The position numbers were made by a program, and so were the translations under genes. The notes under the pieces were generated by a model. That model made no database searches. It was given only the letters and a program-made list of their open reading frames with translations, and had not been told where the DNA came from. From contig NZ_NTJD01000003.1 in assembly GCF_002358085.1 (NCBI RefSeq), positions 124,001-188,000 on the forward strand: DNA of 64,000 nucleotides, written 5' to 3'. Source of the stretch: Pseudothioclava arenosa. Its GTDB lineage: Bacteria; Pseudomonadota; Alphaproteobacteria; Rhodobacterales; Rhodobacteraceae. Positions 9,556-18,791 of this stretch are shown in pieces; the first letter of the stretch is position 1, and each line of letters begins with the position of its first letter.

Positions 9556-11337
9556 ATGGCAAGTTTCTTGACCTATGGCTATGCCGGGTCCGATTTCCTG
9601 ATCGACGGAGGCGGGACGCAGCTTTTGCCTGGCGCGACCTTCCATGTCGACCCGACCTGGGACGCGTCGGTCGACCGGCTGACCTTTACCTTTTCGGATG
9701 ACGATTCCTGGCTCGGGGGCGATCTGCGGGCGGATGAGCTTGGGGTCGATCAGAACCAATACCTGACGATCACCGATGCCACGGGGGCTACGGTAAACGC
9801 CGGGGTGGCCTATTCCGAGGAATACGCGACGCTGACAGCTCCAGACGGCTCGATCGTCTTCATCGACCGGGTCGAGATCAATGGCGAGCTGGTCGGTTAT
9901 GTCACCAGCGCCGAGCTGCAGCCGGGTGTGACCTATCAGGTCAGCTCGATCTACAATGTCGATAGCGTCAACGAGGCGAGCTATTACGATTTCGACTGGC
10001 TCGATTATGACCCCGACACTGCCAGCTATATCCGCGGTGGGAACTTTTCCGACACGCTGCTCGCGGGCGCTGGCGATGACCGGATCGAGGCGGGCGGCGG
10101 CGCCGACATCATCGACGGGGGTAGTGGAAACGACACCATCTACTATGGCACGGGCGGGTCGACGCCGGACCAGGGCGATCTGGTCGAGGGGGGCGAGGGC
10201 GACGACCTGATCGACGATGTGTCGGGCAGTTTCTATGAGTATGCCGATACGCTTTCGGGTGGCGCGGGCGCCGATACGATCTGGGCGGGGGGCGGTGCGG
10301 ATCTTGTCGACGGCGGCGCGGATGCTGACGTGCTCTATGGCGAATCCGGGGATGACACAATCACCGGCGGGGCCGGCGATGACCTGATCTGGACGGGCAC
10401 GGGTGCCGATGTCCTGATCTACACCGATGGCTCCGGCGCCGACACCATCGGCGATTTCAACATTGCCGATAACGGCTCCGGGTTCGCCATCGACCGGCTT
10501 GATGTGAGCGATCTGACCGACGCCGATGGCAATCCGGTCAATGTCTGGGATGTCGTTGTTTCGCAGGATCCGGCGGGCAATGCGGTGCTGACCTTCCCGG
10601 GCGGCGAGACGATCACGCTCTCGGGCATCGCGCCATCGCAGGTCTCGACGGTGCAGCAGCTCAATGCGATCGGCATTCCGTGTTTTCTGGTTGGCACGCG
10701 GATCGCCACGCCGCGGGGCTGGCGCGCGGTCGAGGATCTGTGCCCCGGCGATCTGGTGGTGACACGCGACGGCCCCCCTGCGCCGGTGCTCTGGATCGGG
10801 AGGCGGCAGGTCGATGCGGCACAGCTGGCAGAAAATCCGGCCCTGCGACCGATCCGCCTGCGCGCCGGGGCGTTCGGCAATGACTGTGATCTGGTGCTGT
10901 CCGGGCAGCACGCGATCTGGGTGCAGGAGGGCGCGGGCGAGGGGGCGCTGGTGCGCGTCTGTCATCTTGCCCGCACGGGCTGGGGCGGAGCGCGGGTCAT
11001 GGCCGGGATACGCCAGGCCGCCTACCTGCACCTGCTTTTGCCGCGCCACGCGCTGATTCTGGCCGAAGGCGCCTGGGTCGAGACCTTCTGGCCGGGCCGG
11101 TTTGCGCTGGAATCGCTCGACCTGCGCCAGCGCTGTGCCCTGGTTCGCTCCATGCCGCGACTCGCACGCGTGGTTTTCGAAGGCCAGCCGGTCGAGGCGA
11201 GTTATGGCCCAAGGGTCCGCGCGCTTCTGCCGGGAAAGGCGGTGACCCGAAGCGCATGTGTGAAATGGTCGCGGAGTGTGCAGGATGTGCCGCGAACGGA
11301 CGGTTTTTGGGACGTCTTGCTCTCAGGCTATGGCTGA
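9556..11337 (+). CDS. RTX calcium-binding repeat protein with C-terminal Hint domain
   Basis: The protein has 593 residues and no signal peptide. Residues about 160-320 carry RTX nonapeptide repeats (GGAGDDLIWTGTGADVL and similar), which fold as calcium-bound beta-rolls and usually mark type I secretion. From residue about 375 there is a Hint_2 domain that starts at CFLVGTRIATPRG, with AVEDLCPGDLV and LSGQHAIWVQ, the Hedgehog/intein fold common in Rhodobacterales secreted proteins. Such domains may self-process at the Cys, but no C-terminal extein His-Asn is evident. No type I secretion genes are adjacent. The start at 9556 is chosen over 9511 by similarity to the family N-terminus (MASFLTYGY). 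Confidence 0.82.
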   Translation: MASFLTYGYAGSDFLIDGGGTQLLPGATFHVDPTWDASVDRLTFTFSDDDSWLGGDLRADELGVDQNQYLTITDATGATVNAGVAYSEEYATLTAPDGSIVFIDRVEINGELVGYVTSAELQPGVTYQVSSIYNVDSVNEASYYDFDWLDYDPDTASYIRGGNFSDTLLAGAGDDRIEAGGGADIIDGGSGNDTIYYGTGGSTPDQGDLVEGGEGDDLIDDVSGSFYEYADTLSGGAGADTIWAGGGADLVDGGADADVLYGESGDDTITGGAGDDLIWTGTGADVLIYTDGSGADTIGDFNIADNGSGFAIDRLDVSDLTDADGNPVNVWDVVVSQDPAGNAVLTFPGGETITLSGIAPSQVSTVQQLNAIGIPCFLVGTRIATPRGWRAVEDLCPGDLVVTRDGPPAPVLWIGRRQVDAAQLAENPALRPIRLRAGAFGNDCDLVLSGQHAIWVQEGAGEGALVRVCHLARTGWGGARVMAGIRQAAYLHLLLPRHALILAEGAWVETFWPGRFALESLDLRQRCALVRSMPRLARVVFEGQPVEASYGPRVRALLPGKAVTRSACVKWSRSVQDVPRTDGFWDVLLSGYG

Positions 11338-11360
11338 AAAGGGGTGTCCGAAAAAACGGG

Positions 11361-11389
11361 TTGAACTCAGGGAGCCCAGTTGCTCTAGT
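11361..11389 (+). promoter_or_regulatory. Predicted housekeeping promoter for the polyamine ABC operon
   Basis: TTGAAC, a 17-nt spacer and TCTAGT lie 45 bp upstream of the first gene. The match is by inspection only. Confidence 0.5.
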
Positions 11390-11433
11390 CACCCCTACGG
11401 GAATAACCAACGATAAATGACAGGGAGCCCGAA

Positions 11434-12537
11434 GTGACAACTGCAACAAACGGCGAAGGATTCGTCGTATTTGACCACGTGCAGAAAAGCTACGATGGCG
11501 AAACGCTGGTCGTGAAGGATCTTAATCTTTCGATCGGCAAAGGTGAATTTCTGACCATGCTCGGCCCGTCTGGCTCCGGCAAGACGACCTGCCTGATGAT
11601 GCTGGCGGGGTTCGAGACCGCGACGAATGGCAAGATCTTGCTGGATGGCAACAACATCAACGACATGCCGCCGCACAAGCGCGGGATCGGGATGGTGTTC
11701 CAGAACTACGCGCTGTTCCCGCATATGACGGTGGGCGAGAACCTCGCCTTCCCGCTCGAAGTGCGCGGCATGGGCAAGTCGGAGCGCGAAGAAAAGGTCA
11801 AGCGCGCGCTGGACATGGTGCAGATGGGGGCTTTCGCCAACCGTCGCCCGGCGCAGCTTTCGGGCGGCCAGCAGCAGCGGATCGCCCTGGCGCGCGCGCT
11901 GGTCTTCGACCCGAAGCTGGTCCTGATGGACGAGCCTCTGGGCGCGCTCGACAAGCAGCTGCGCGAGCATATGCAGTTCGAGATCAAGGCGCTGCACGAA
12001 AGCCTCGGCATCACCGTGGTCTATGTGACCCACGATCAGGGCGAGGCGCTTACGATGTCGGACCGCGTGGCGGTGTTCAACGACGGGCGCATCCAGCAGC
12101 TGGCACCGCCGGACGAGCTTTATGAACGGCCGAAGAACTCCTTCGTGGCGCAGTTCATCGGCGAGAACAACAAGCTGCCGGGCAAGGTCGAGACGCTGGA
12201 TGGCGAGACCTGCACGGTGCGGCTGCAAACCGGCGAGCTGATCGACGCGACCCCGGTCAACGTGCGCGAGGTCGGACAGGAGACGCTGGTCTCGATCCGC
12301 CCCGAGCGCGTGGAGTTCAAGCCCGAGATGATGCCTCCGGGCGCGCATATGATCGACGCCGAGGTGCTGGAGGTCGTCTATATGGGCGACATTTTCCGGA
12401 CCCGGATGCGGGTCGCGGGCACCGAGGATTTCGTGATGAAATCGCGCAACACGCTGGGGCAGACCAAGCTCCACCCCGGCGAAAAGATCCGGATCGGCTG
12501 GCATCCGCAGGATGCCCGCGCCCTCGACCCGATGTGA
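11434..12537 (+). CDS. Spermidine/putrescine-type ABC transporter ATP-binding protein
   Basis: This 367-residue ATPase energises import in the adjoining four-gene operon. Walker A is GPSGSGKT, the Q-loop is FQNYALFPHMT, the signature is LSGGQQQR, Walker B is LVLMDEPLGALD, and the H-loop is VTHDQGEA. The C-terminal TOBE domain (about 275-360) is typical of PotA/PotG. The start is GTG with CAGGGAG upstream. The gene leads the operon, and the downstream binding protein and permeases make a complete class I importer. The exact polyamine substrate is not resolved. Confidence 0.92.
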   Translation: MTTATNGEGFVVFDHVQKSYDGETLVVKDLNLSIGKGEFLTMLGPSGSGKTTCLMMLAGFETATNGKILLDGNNINDMPPHKRGIGMVFQNYALFPHMTVGENLAFPLEVRGMGKSEREEKVKRALDMVQMGAFANRRPAQLSGGQQQRIALARALVFDPKLVLMDEPLGALDKQLREHMQFEIKALHESLGITVVYVTHDQGEALTMSDRVAVFNDGRIQQLAPPDELYERPKNSFVAQFIGENNKLPGKVETLDGETCTVRLQTGELIDATPVNVREVGQETLVSIRPERVEFKPEMMPPGAHMIDAEVLEVVYMGDIFRTRMRVAGTEDFVMKSRNTLGQTKLHPGEKIRIGWHPQDARALDPM

Positions 12538-12643
12538 GAAAGCTGGCCGGCGGGTTCGCCGGTCGCCTGCCGCGAAACGCGGCCAACCGGCGACAGCCGG
12601 ATATGACAAAGTCGAAAACGACGAACTTACCAACTGGGAGTTA

Positions 12644-13720
12644 ATGATGAAGAAAACCATGATCCTGACCACGGCTCTCGTGGCCACCGGCTTCGCTGCC
12701 TCGGCCAATGAGATCAACGTGGTGTCCTGGGGCGGGGCCTATACCGTCAGCCAGGTTGAGGCTTACCACAAGCCCTTCGAACAACTGACGGGCATCAAGG
12801 TCGTCTCGATCGATGCCGACAACCCCGCGACCCCGCTGAAGGCGCAGGTCGAAGCCGGCAACGTCTCGATCGACCTCGCCGACGTCGAACTGTCGGACGC
12901 GATCCGTCTGTGCGACGAGGGCCTGCTGGAGCCGATCGACCCGGCGATCCTGCCGCCCGCGCCCGATGGCACGCCCGCGACCGAGGACTTCGTCGATGGC
13001 GCGCTGCAGGATTGCGCTGTGGCGAACATCGTCTGGGGCACCGTGATTGCCTATGACACCACCAAGTTCCCGGAAAACCCGCCCTCGACCCTGGCCGATT
13101 TCTTCGACCTCGAGAAATACCCGGGCAAGCGCGGCCTGCTGAAAGCGGCCAAGCGTTCGATGGAGATGGCGCTGGTCGCCGATGGCGTGGCACCGGGCGA
13201 AGTCTATGACGTGCTCGGCACCCCCGAGGGCGTCGACCGTGCGCTTGCCAAGCTCGACACGATCAAGGACTCGGTCGTGTGGTGGGATGCCGGCGCACAG
13301 CCGCCGCAGCTCCTGGCGGATGGCGAAGTCGTGATGACCAACGGCTATAACGGCCGCTTCTTCAACGCGATGATCGCCGAGGGCAAGCCCTTCGACATCA
13401 TCTGGGACGGCCAGTATCTCGACTATGACCTCTGGGTCATTCCGAAGGGCGCCCCGAACCTCGAAGGTGCGATGGAGTTCCTGAAGTTCTCGACCGACAC
13501 CCAGCGTCTGGCCGATCAGGCGAAATACATCTCCTACGGCCCGGCCCGCAAATCCTCGGCCCCGCTGGTTGGCATGTATCAGGATGGCAAGACCGAGATG
13601 GGCCCGCACATGCCCACCAACCCGGAAAACATGAAGAACGTGATCGCCACCGATCCGATCTTCTGGGCTGACCACGATGTTGAGCTCTCCGAGCGCTTCA
13701 ACGCCTGGCTGGCCAGCTAA
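12644..13720 (+). CDS. Periplasmic polyamine-type substrate-binding protein
   Basis: This 358-residue PotD/PotF-type binding protein has a signal peptide (MMKKTMILTTALVATGFAASA) and a mature start NEINVVSWGGAY. It has the two-lobed extracellular solute-binding family 1 fold with WGTVIAYDT and VVMTNGYNGR. It delivers the substrate to the two downstream permeases. The start at 12644 has GGGAG just upstream. The 106 bp before it contain GC hairpins (CCGGCG-GGTT-CGCCGG), which may stabilise or segment the operon mRNA so that the binding protein is made in excess. Confidence 0.92.
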   Translation: MMKKTMILTTALVATGFAASANEINVVSWGGAYTVSQVEAYHKPFEQLTGIKVVSIDADNPATPLKAQVEAGNVSIDLADVELSDAIRLCDEGLLEPIDPAILPPAPDGTPATEDFVDGALQDCAVANIVWGTVIAYDTTKFPENPPSTLADFFDLEKYPGKRGLLKAAKRSMEMALVADGVAPGEVYDVLGTPEGVDRALAKLDTIKDSVVWWDAGAQPPQLLADGEVVMTNGYNGRFFNAMIAEGKPFDIIWDGQYLDYDLWVIPKGAPNLEGAMEFLKFSTDTQRLADQAKYISYGPARKSSAPLVGMYQDGKTEMGPHMPTNPENMKNVIATDPIFWADHDVELSERFNAWLAS

Positions 13721-13732
13721 GACCGAGCCTTT

Positions 13733-13754
13733 GAGGGCGCCTTCGGGCGCCCTC
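13733..13754 (+). terminator. Intercistronic hairpin after the binding-protein gene
   Basis: GAGGGCGCC-TTCG-GGCGCCCTC, 13 bp after the stop and without a clear T run. It is more likely an mRNA-stabilising or partial terminator that lowers permease expression. Confidence 0.6.
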
Positions 13755-13829
13755 ATCTCCGCACCCGCACGCCTGATCGCGTGCGCCGGGTGCCGCTCAT
13801 GACCGTTCCGAAGACCCGGGGTGACACGC

Positions 13830-15080
13830 ATGACTGACGCGACTGCACAATTGACCACGGCCGATGGGCGCCCTTTGAAGGCGGCGCTTGCGGCTTCGAT
13901 GGCGGTTCGCCGCCGCCGCGCCTTCCTGCTGGTTGCGCCGCTTTTCCTGTTCATCCTGATCTCGTTCATCATTCCGATCGGCCAGATGCTGCTGCAATCG
14001 GTGCATAACGACACGTTTTCCTCGGCGGTTCCGGCGCTGAGCGCCTGGTTCGACGAGAACCCGCAGGGCTCCGAGATCGACGAGGCGGCCTATGCGGCGC
14101 TCGCCGCCGACCTCAAGCTGATGAAAGCCGAGAAGACGGCGGGTTCGGCCGGCACGCGGATCAACTACGATGTGGCGGGCACGCGCTCGCTGTTCACCTC
14201 GACGGCGCGCAAGGCCGACAAGCTGGAGGCGCCCTTCAAGGAGGCGATCCTCGCGGCCGAGCCGAAGTGGGACGACCCGAACCTGTGGCGCGCGATGCGC
14301 TCGGCGTCGAACCCCTACACGATTGATTTCTACCTCGCGGCGCTCGACATGACGCGCGACGAGACCGGCGCGATCGTCGCGGTCGAGGAAGGCCAGGCGA
14401 TCTACAAGAAGCTGTTCTGGCGCACGCTGAGCCTGTCGCTCGAGATCACCGCGCTCTGCCTGCTGCTGGGCTTCCCGATCGCGCATCTGCTGGCGACGCT
14501 GCCGATGCGCAAGGCGATGCTCCTGATGATCCTGGTGCTCCTGCCGTTCTGGACCTCGCTTCTGGTGCGCACGACCTCGTGGATGGTGCTGTTGCAAAGC
14601 CAGGGGGTTCTCAATGACCTCTTGGTCGGCATCGGGCTGATCGACGACGAGGGGCGCATCCAGATGATGTATAACCAGACCGGCACGATCATCGCGATGA
14701 CGCATATCCTGCTGCCCTTCACGATCCTGCCGCTGTATTCGGTGATGAAGACGATCCCGCCGAGCTATGTGCGCGCCGCGCGCAGCCTGGGCGCGACCAG
14801 CTGGACGGCGTTTCGCCGCGTCTACCTGCCGCAGACCCTGCCGGGGATCGGCGCGGGCGGGCTCTTGGTGTTCATCCTCGCGATGGGCTACTACATCACC
14901 CCGGCCCTTGTCGGCGGCGCCGACGGGCAGATGATTTCGAACATGATCGCCTTCCACATGCAGAAGTCGCTGAACTGGTCGCTGGCGGCCGCGCTCGCGG
15001 CGATGCTGCTGGCGATCGTCCTGATCTTCTTCTGGATCTACGACCGGCTCGTCGGCATCGACAAGATGAAGCTCGGCTGA
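13830..15080 (+). CDS. ABC transporter permease (PotB type)
   Basis: This 416-residue inner-membrane permease has one N-terminal helix (residues 30-55), an unusually long periplasmic insertion of about 130 residues, and then five helices. The EAA loop that docks the ATPase reads AARSLGATSWTAFRRVYLPQ. The ATG at 13830 has GGGG at a suitable distance, and the in-frame GTG at 13821 is a weaker choice. It pairs with the next gene to form the channel. Confidence 0.9.
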   Translation: MTDATAQLTTADGRPLKAALAASMAVRRRRAFLLVAPLFLFILISFIIPIGQMLLQSVHNDTFSSAVPALSAWFDENPQGSEIDEAAYAALAADLKLMKAEKTAGSAGTRINYDVAGTRSLFTSTARKADKLEAPFKEAILAAEPKWDDPNLWRAMRSASNPYTIDFYLAALDMTRDETGAIVAVEEGQAIYKKLFWRTLSLSLEITALCLLLGFPIAHLLATLPMRKAMLLMILVLLPFWTSLLVRTTSWMVLLQSQGVLNDLLVGIGLIDDEGRIQMMYNQTGTIIAMTHILLPFTILPLYSVMKTIPPSYVRAARSLGATSWTAFRRVYLPQTLPGIGAGGLLVFILAMGYYITPALVGGADGQMISNMIAFHMQKSLNWSLAAALAAMLLAIVLIFFWIYDRLVGIDKMKLG

Positions 15081-15091
15081 GGAGAGAGACA

Positions 15092-16051
15092 ATGGCGCTT
15101 CCCACCTACGCAAGCCCGCTCGAGAAGACCTGGCATTACACCTATCTGGTGATCTGCGGTCTGATCTTTTTGTTCCTGATCTCGCCGATCCTGATCGTGA
15201 TCCCGCTCAGCTTCAACGCCGAGCCCTATTTCACCTTCACCTCCAAGATGCTCGCGCTCGACCCCGAAGGCTATAGCCTGCGCTGGTACGACAAGCTCGT
15301 CACCTTCGGCATGCAGGCCCCCGAGGGCGAACGCGGCGCCGCCTTCTGGTCGGACTTCTGGCAGAACGCGCAATGGATGCAGGTGACCAAGAACTCGATC
15401 ATCATCGGCTTCTTCTCGACCATCCTCGCCACCGCGCTCGGCACCATCGCGGCGCTTGGCCTGACCCGCCCCGAGATGCCCTATCGCAAGCAGATCATGG
15501 CGGTGCTGATCTCGCCGATGATCGTGCCGATCATCATCTCGGCGACGGGGATGTTCTTCTTCTACTCGTGGATGAAGTTCCCGATCCCGAGCTTCGAGGG
15601 CGGCTTCCATTTCGAATGGGTGCGGCTTGCGGGCTCCTATTTCGGGATCATCCTGGCCCATGCCGCGCTCGGCATTCCCTTCGTGATCATCACCGTGACC
15701 GCGACGCTCTTCGGCTTCGACCAGTCGCTGGTCCGCGCGTCGGCGAGCCTCGGGGCGAACCCGCGCACGACCTTCTTCAAGGTGCAGATGCCGCTGATCA
15801 TGCCGGGCGTGATCTCGGGCGGGCTGTTCGCCTTCGTCACCTCCTTCGACGAGGTGGTCGCGGTGCTGTTCATCGCCGATCACGACCAGCAGACGATCCC
15901 GCGCCAGATGTGGAACGGTATCCGCGAACAGATCAGCCCCGCGATCCTCGCCGTGGCGACGATCCTCGTGGTGATCTCGATCGCGCTGCTGACCACGGTC
16001 GAACTCTTGCGCCGCCGCTCGGAACGCCTGCGCGGGATGAGCCCCCAATAA
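15092..16051 (+). CDS. ABC transporter permease (PotC type)
   Basis: This 319-residue second permease subunit has six predicted helices and the EAA motif ASASLGANPRTTFFKVQMP. It is 11 bp after the first permease, with GGAGAGA before the ATG, so the two are translated as a pair. It is the last gene of the importer operon. A GC-hairpin region follows at 16128. Confidence 0.92.
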   Translation: MALPTYASPLEKTWHYTYLVICGLIFLFLISPILIVIPLSFNAEPYFTFTSKMLALDPEGYSLRWYDKLVTFGMQAPEGERGAAFWSDFWQNAQWMQVTKNSIIIGFFSTILATALGTIAALGLTRPEMPYRKQIMAVLISPMIVPIIISATGMFFFYSWMKFPIPSFEGGFHFEWVRLAGSYFGIILAHAALGIPFVIITVTATLFGFDQSLVRASASLGANPRTTFFKVQMPLIMPGVISGGLFAFVTSFDEVVAVLFIADHDQQTIPRQMWNGIREQISPAILAVATILVVISIALLTTVELLRRRSERLRGMSPQ

Positions 16052-16127
16052 CGGCCGCAATAAAGGGGGCGCCGCCCCCGCGGGCCCAGCGGGCCCGCTC
16101 CCCCGGGATACTTGCCGCAAAATGAAG

Positions 16128-16159
16128 AAGGGCGCCCCCAGACAACCGGGGCGCCCTTT
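16128..16159. terminator. Bidirectional hairpin terminator
   Basis: AAGGGCGCCCC pairs with GGGGCGCCCTT around a 9-nt loop, with TTT on the plus side and a pyrimidine-rich CTTCTTC on the minus side. It lies between the convergent permease and AEC transporter genes. Confidence 0.7.
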
Positions 16160-16169
16160 CCCATTCATC

Positions 16170-16195
16170 GAGCCAAAAATACTCCGGGGATGAAT
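16170..16195. repeat. Extragenic 26-bp repeat, copy 2
   Basis: It begins GAGCCAAAAATACTCCGGGG and ends ATGAAT, differing from copy 1 at 3545-3570 in two positions. It sits between convergent genes beside the hairpin at 16128. Confidence 0.7.
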
Positions 16196-16220
16196 GCGGC
16201 CAAAGCCCCCACCACACAGC

Positions 16221-17168
16221 TCAGGGCAAAAGCGCGAGCCAGAGCCAGATTGTCAGGATCGAGAGGGCCGTGGCGATCAGCACTGCCGAGGCCGCGACGC
16301 GGCGCCCTACGCCGTAGAGATTGGCGAAGAGATAGGCGTTGACGCCGGGCGCCATCGAGGCGGTCAGCGTGGCCGAGCGCAGCGCGTCGGTGGGAAGCGC
16401 AAAGCCGAAGCGTCCCAGCGCGTAGGTGATGGCCGGGTGCAGGATCAGCGAGAGCATGGTGACCATGGTGATCGCGCGCCCGTCGCCTTCGGGGCGGTAG
16501 CGATAGAGTACGCCGCCAAGGCCGAAGAGGGCTGCAGGCAGGGCGGCGCGTGCGATCATGTCGATGGCCGCCCAGAGCGAGGTGGGCAGGTCATGGCCGG
16601 TGAGCGCGGTAAACGCCTGGATCACGAAGCCCGCAAGGATGCCCAGCACCAGCGGCGTGCGGAACACACCGATCAGTGCGTTCATCCCGACCCGGCCAAG
16701 CCCGGCGCCGGTGCCGTGGCTGCGTACGGCCTCCATCGCGAGGATGCCGATCGTGTAGAGCAGGGGAGAATGGATCGAGATGATCGCGAAGTTCCCGGCC
16801 AGCGCGTCCGCGCCATAGGCGCGCTCAGTGATCGGCACGCCGAGCAGCAGCGAGTTCGAGAACAGGCAGGCAAAGCCGATGGCCACCGCGTCGGGGCCGT
16901 TGCGCCCCAGTGCCCGCGCGCCTGCGATGCCAATCGCGAAAGAGATCAATGCGCCGGCGTAGAAGCTGACCATCAGCCCGATGTCATAGCTCGCGCCAAT
17001 GTCCAGCCGTCCGATCGAGCGCGCCAGAAGCACCGGCACCGCGAAATTCTGCGCAAAGCGCATCAGCCCGTCGACCGCGCTTTCCGAGAACAGCTTGCGC
17101 CAGGCCACCACGTATCCGAAACCGATCACGAGGAAGACCGGCAGGATGACGTCGATCAGCGCGCTCAT
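16221..17168 (-). CDS. AEC (auxin efflux carrier) family transporter
   Basis: This 315-residue protein has about ten membrane helices, with the family's polar signature in FACLFSNSLLLGVPI and SMAPGVNAYLFANLY in the second half. AEC members in bacteria export or exchange small carboxylates such as malate or malonate. The substrate here is unknown. Its ATG directly abuts the stop of the upstream metallohydrolase, so it is the last gene of the SPOR-dac-tmk-holB-tatD operon. Confidence 0.88.
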   Translation of the reverse strand: MSALIDVILPVFLVIGFGYVVAWRKLFSESAVDGLMRFAQNFAVPVLLARSIGRLDIGASYDIGLMVSFYAGALISFAIGIAGARALGRNGPDAVAIGFACLFSNSLLLGVPITERAYGADALAGNFAIISIHSPLLYTIGILAMEAVRSHGTGAGLGRVGMNALIGVFRTPLVLGILAGFVIQAFTALTGHDLPTSLWAAIDMIARAALPAALFGLGGVLYRYRPEGDGRAITMVTMLSLILHPAITYALGRFGFALPTDALRSATLTASMAPGVNAYLFANLYGVGRRVAASAVLIATALSILTIWLWLALLP

Positions 17169-17969
17169 TTACAGCGACAGTTCGAGGGCCAGACCGTCGA
17201 AGGCCGGGCGGACATGCGCGGGCGTTTCACGCGCGACATCGTCGAAATCGAGGTCGATATGCATGTTAGTGATGACCGCCTCGCGCGGGGCGGCGCGCGC
17301 GATCCATTCGAGCGCCAGCGCCAGATGCGCGTGCGTCGGGTGCGGCGTGCGGCGCAGCGCGTCGATCACGAAGATATCGAGATCGGCCAGATGCGGCCAC
17401 GAAGCCTCGGGGATTTCGTTCACATCGGGGATATAGGCCAGCGCACCGATCCGGAAGCCGAGCGCGTCGATATTGCCGTGCTGCACCTCGATCGGCTGGA
17501 ACGGGATCGGCCCGCCTGCGCCCTCGATGGCGAAGGGGCCGCGGATCGAGTTCAGGTCGCAGATCGGGGGGTAATTGCTGTCCGGCGGCTGCACGAAGGC
17601 ATAGCCGAAGCGGTTGAGCAGCGCCTCTTGCGTGTCGCTGTCGGCAAAGACCGGCAGGCGGCGGCGCATGGTGAAGACGATCTGGCGCAGGTCATCGAGC
17701 CCGTGCACGTGATCGGCGTGGGAATGGGTGTAGACGACGGCATCCAGTTCGCCGACCTCGGCGCGCAGCAGCTGTTCGCGCAGGTCGGGCGAGGTGTCGA
17801 TCAGCACGCGGGTCGTGCCCTCGGTGCCGATCCGCTCGACCAGCATCGAGCAGCGCGTGCGGCGGTTCTTCGGGTTGTCCGGGTTGCATTCGCCCCAATG
17901 GCCACCGATCCGGGGCACACCGCCCGACGAGCCGCAGCCAAGGATCGTGTAGCGGATCAGGTCGCTCAT
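17169..17969 (-). CDS. MBL-fold metallohydrolase (PhnP-like)
   Basis: This 266-residue metallo-beta-lactamase-fold phosphodiesterase resembles PhnP. The metal site THSHADH, preceded by LIDTSPDLREQLL, is intact, and the later His ligands sit in NMHIDLDFDD. The N-terminus YTILGCGSSGGVPR is diagnostic for the subfamily. It overlaps tatD by 4 bp and is a standard companion of tatD in Rhodobacterales. The natural substrate is uncertain, perhaps a cyclic phosphodiester. Confidence 0.88.
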   Translation of the reverse strand: MSDLIRYTILGCGSSGGVPRIGGHWGECNPDNPKNRRTRCSMLVERIGTEGTTRVLIDTSPDLREQLLRAEVGELDAVVYTHSHADHVHGLDDLRQIVFTMRRRLPVFADSDTQEALLNRFGYAFVQPPDSNYPPICDLNSIRGPFAIEGAGGPIPFQPIEVQHGNIDALGFRIGALAYIPDVNEIPEASWPHLADLDIFVIDALRRTPHPTHAHLALALEWIARAAPREAVITNMHIDLDFDDVARETPAHVRPAFDGLALELSL

Positions 17970-18772
17970 GCGGCAGCCTCCCAGCGGGTCGTTTTGGCGA
18001 ACAGGCGGTCGAAATTGGCGGTGGTGGCGCGGGCGAACTCTTCGTAGCTCACGCCGAAGACCTCGGCGCCGATGCGTGCGGTCAGCGCGGTATAGGCGGG
18101 CTCGTTGCGCCGGCCGCGATGGGGCGGGGGCGCCAGATAGGGCGCGTCGGTCTCGACGAGGATGCGATCAAGCGGGGCGGCGGCAAAGATGTCGCGCACA
18201 TCCTGGCTGCGCGGGAAGGTCGCGATGCCCGACATCGACAGGTAGAACCCCAGCTCCAGCGCCACACGCGCCAGTTCCGGCCCCGAGGAATAGCAATGCA
18301 TGACGCAGCCGAAGGGGCGCGCCTTCATGCCTTCGGTCAGGATCGCGGCCATGTCCTCGTCGGCGGCGCGCGAATGGATGATCAGCGGCAGGCCGGTTTC
18401 TTGCGCAGCCTCGATATGGAGGCGCAGCGAGCGGCGCTGCACCTCGGCGCTGTCGGCGGTGTAGTGATAGTCGAGCCCGGTTTCGCCGATGCCGACGAAT
18501 TTCGGATGCGCGGCCAGCGCGACCAGTTCTTCGACCGTAGCCATCGGCTCTTCGGCGACGGACATCGGGTGGGTGCCCGCGGCATAGAACACCTCGGGGT
18601 AGGCATCGGCGATGGCGCGCACGGTGGGTTCGTTGCGCAGCCGCGTGCAGATCGTGACCATGCGGGTGACGCCAGCGGCGCGGGCGCGGGCGATGACATC
18701 GGGCAGTTCCCCCTCGAAATCGGGGAAATCGAGGTGGCAGTGGCTGTCCACGATCCGGGGCTGATCGGTCAT
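17966..18772 (-). CDS. TatD family metal-dependent hydrolase
   Basis: This 268-residue TIM-barrel hydrolase has the metal ligands of the family: DSHCHLDF, the Glu in GIGETGLDYH, IIHSRAADED, CVMHCYSS and VETDAPYL. TatD enzymes act as 3'-5' exonucleases or deoxyribonucleases in DNA repair and turnover. The start MTDQPRIVDSH is chosen because the preceding stretch is non-conserved and arginine/proline-rich. It lies 19 bp after holB and overlaps the next gene by 4 bp. Confidence 0.93.
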   Translation of the reverse strand: MTDQPRIVDSHCHLDFPDFEGELPDVIARARAAGVTRMVTICTRLRNEPTVRAIADAYPEVFYAAGTHPMSVAEEPMATVEELVALAAHPKFVGIGETGLDYHYTADSAEVQRRSLRLHIEAAQETGLPLIIHSRAADEDMAAILTEGMKARPFGCVMHCYSSGPELARVALELGFYLSMSGIATFPRSQDVRDIFAAAPLDRILVETDAPYLAPPPHRGRRNEPAYTALTARIGAEVFGVSYEEFARATTANFDRLFAKTTRWEAAA

Positions 18773-18791
18773 CGGATCTCCTTTAGGCGGC

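Noticed and set aside
7396-11049. A 1217-codon minus-strand open frame across two genes and a tRNA
   Set aside because: It crosses the tRNA-Leu and its terminator, is Arg/His/Ala-rich and lies antisense to two genes with clear domains.
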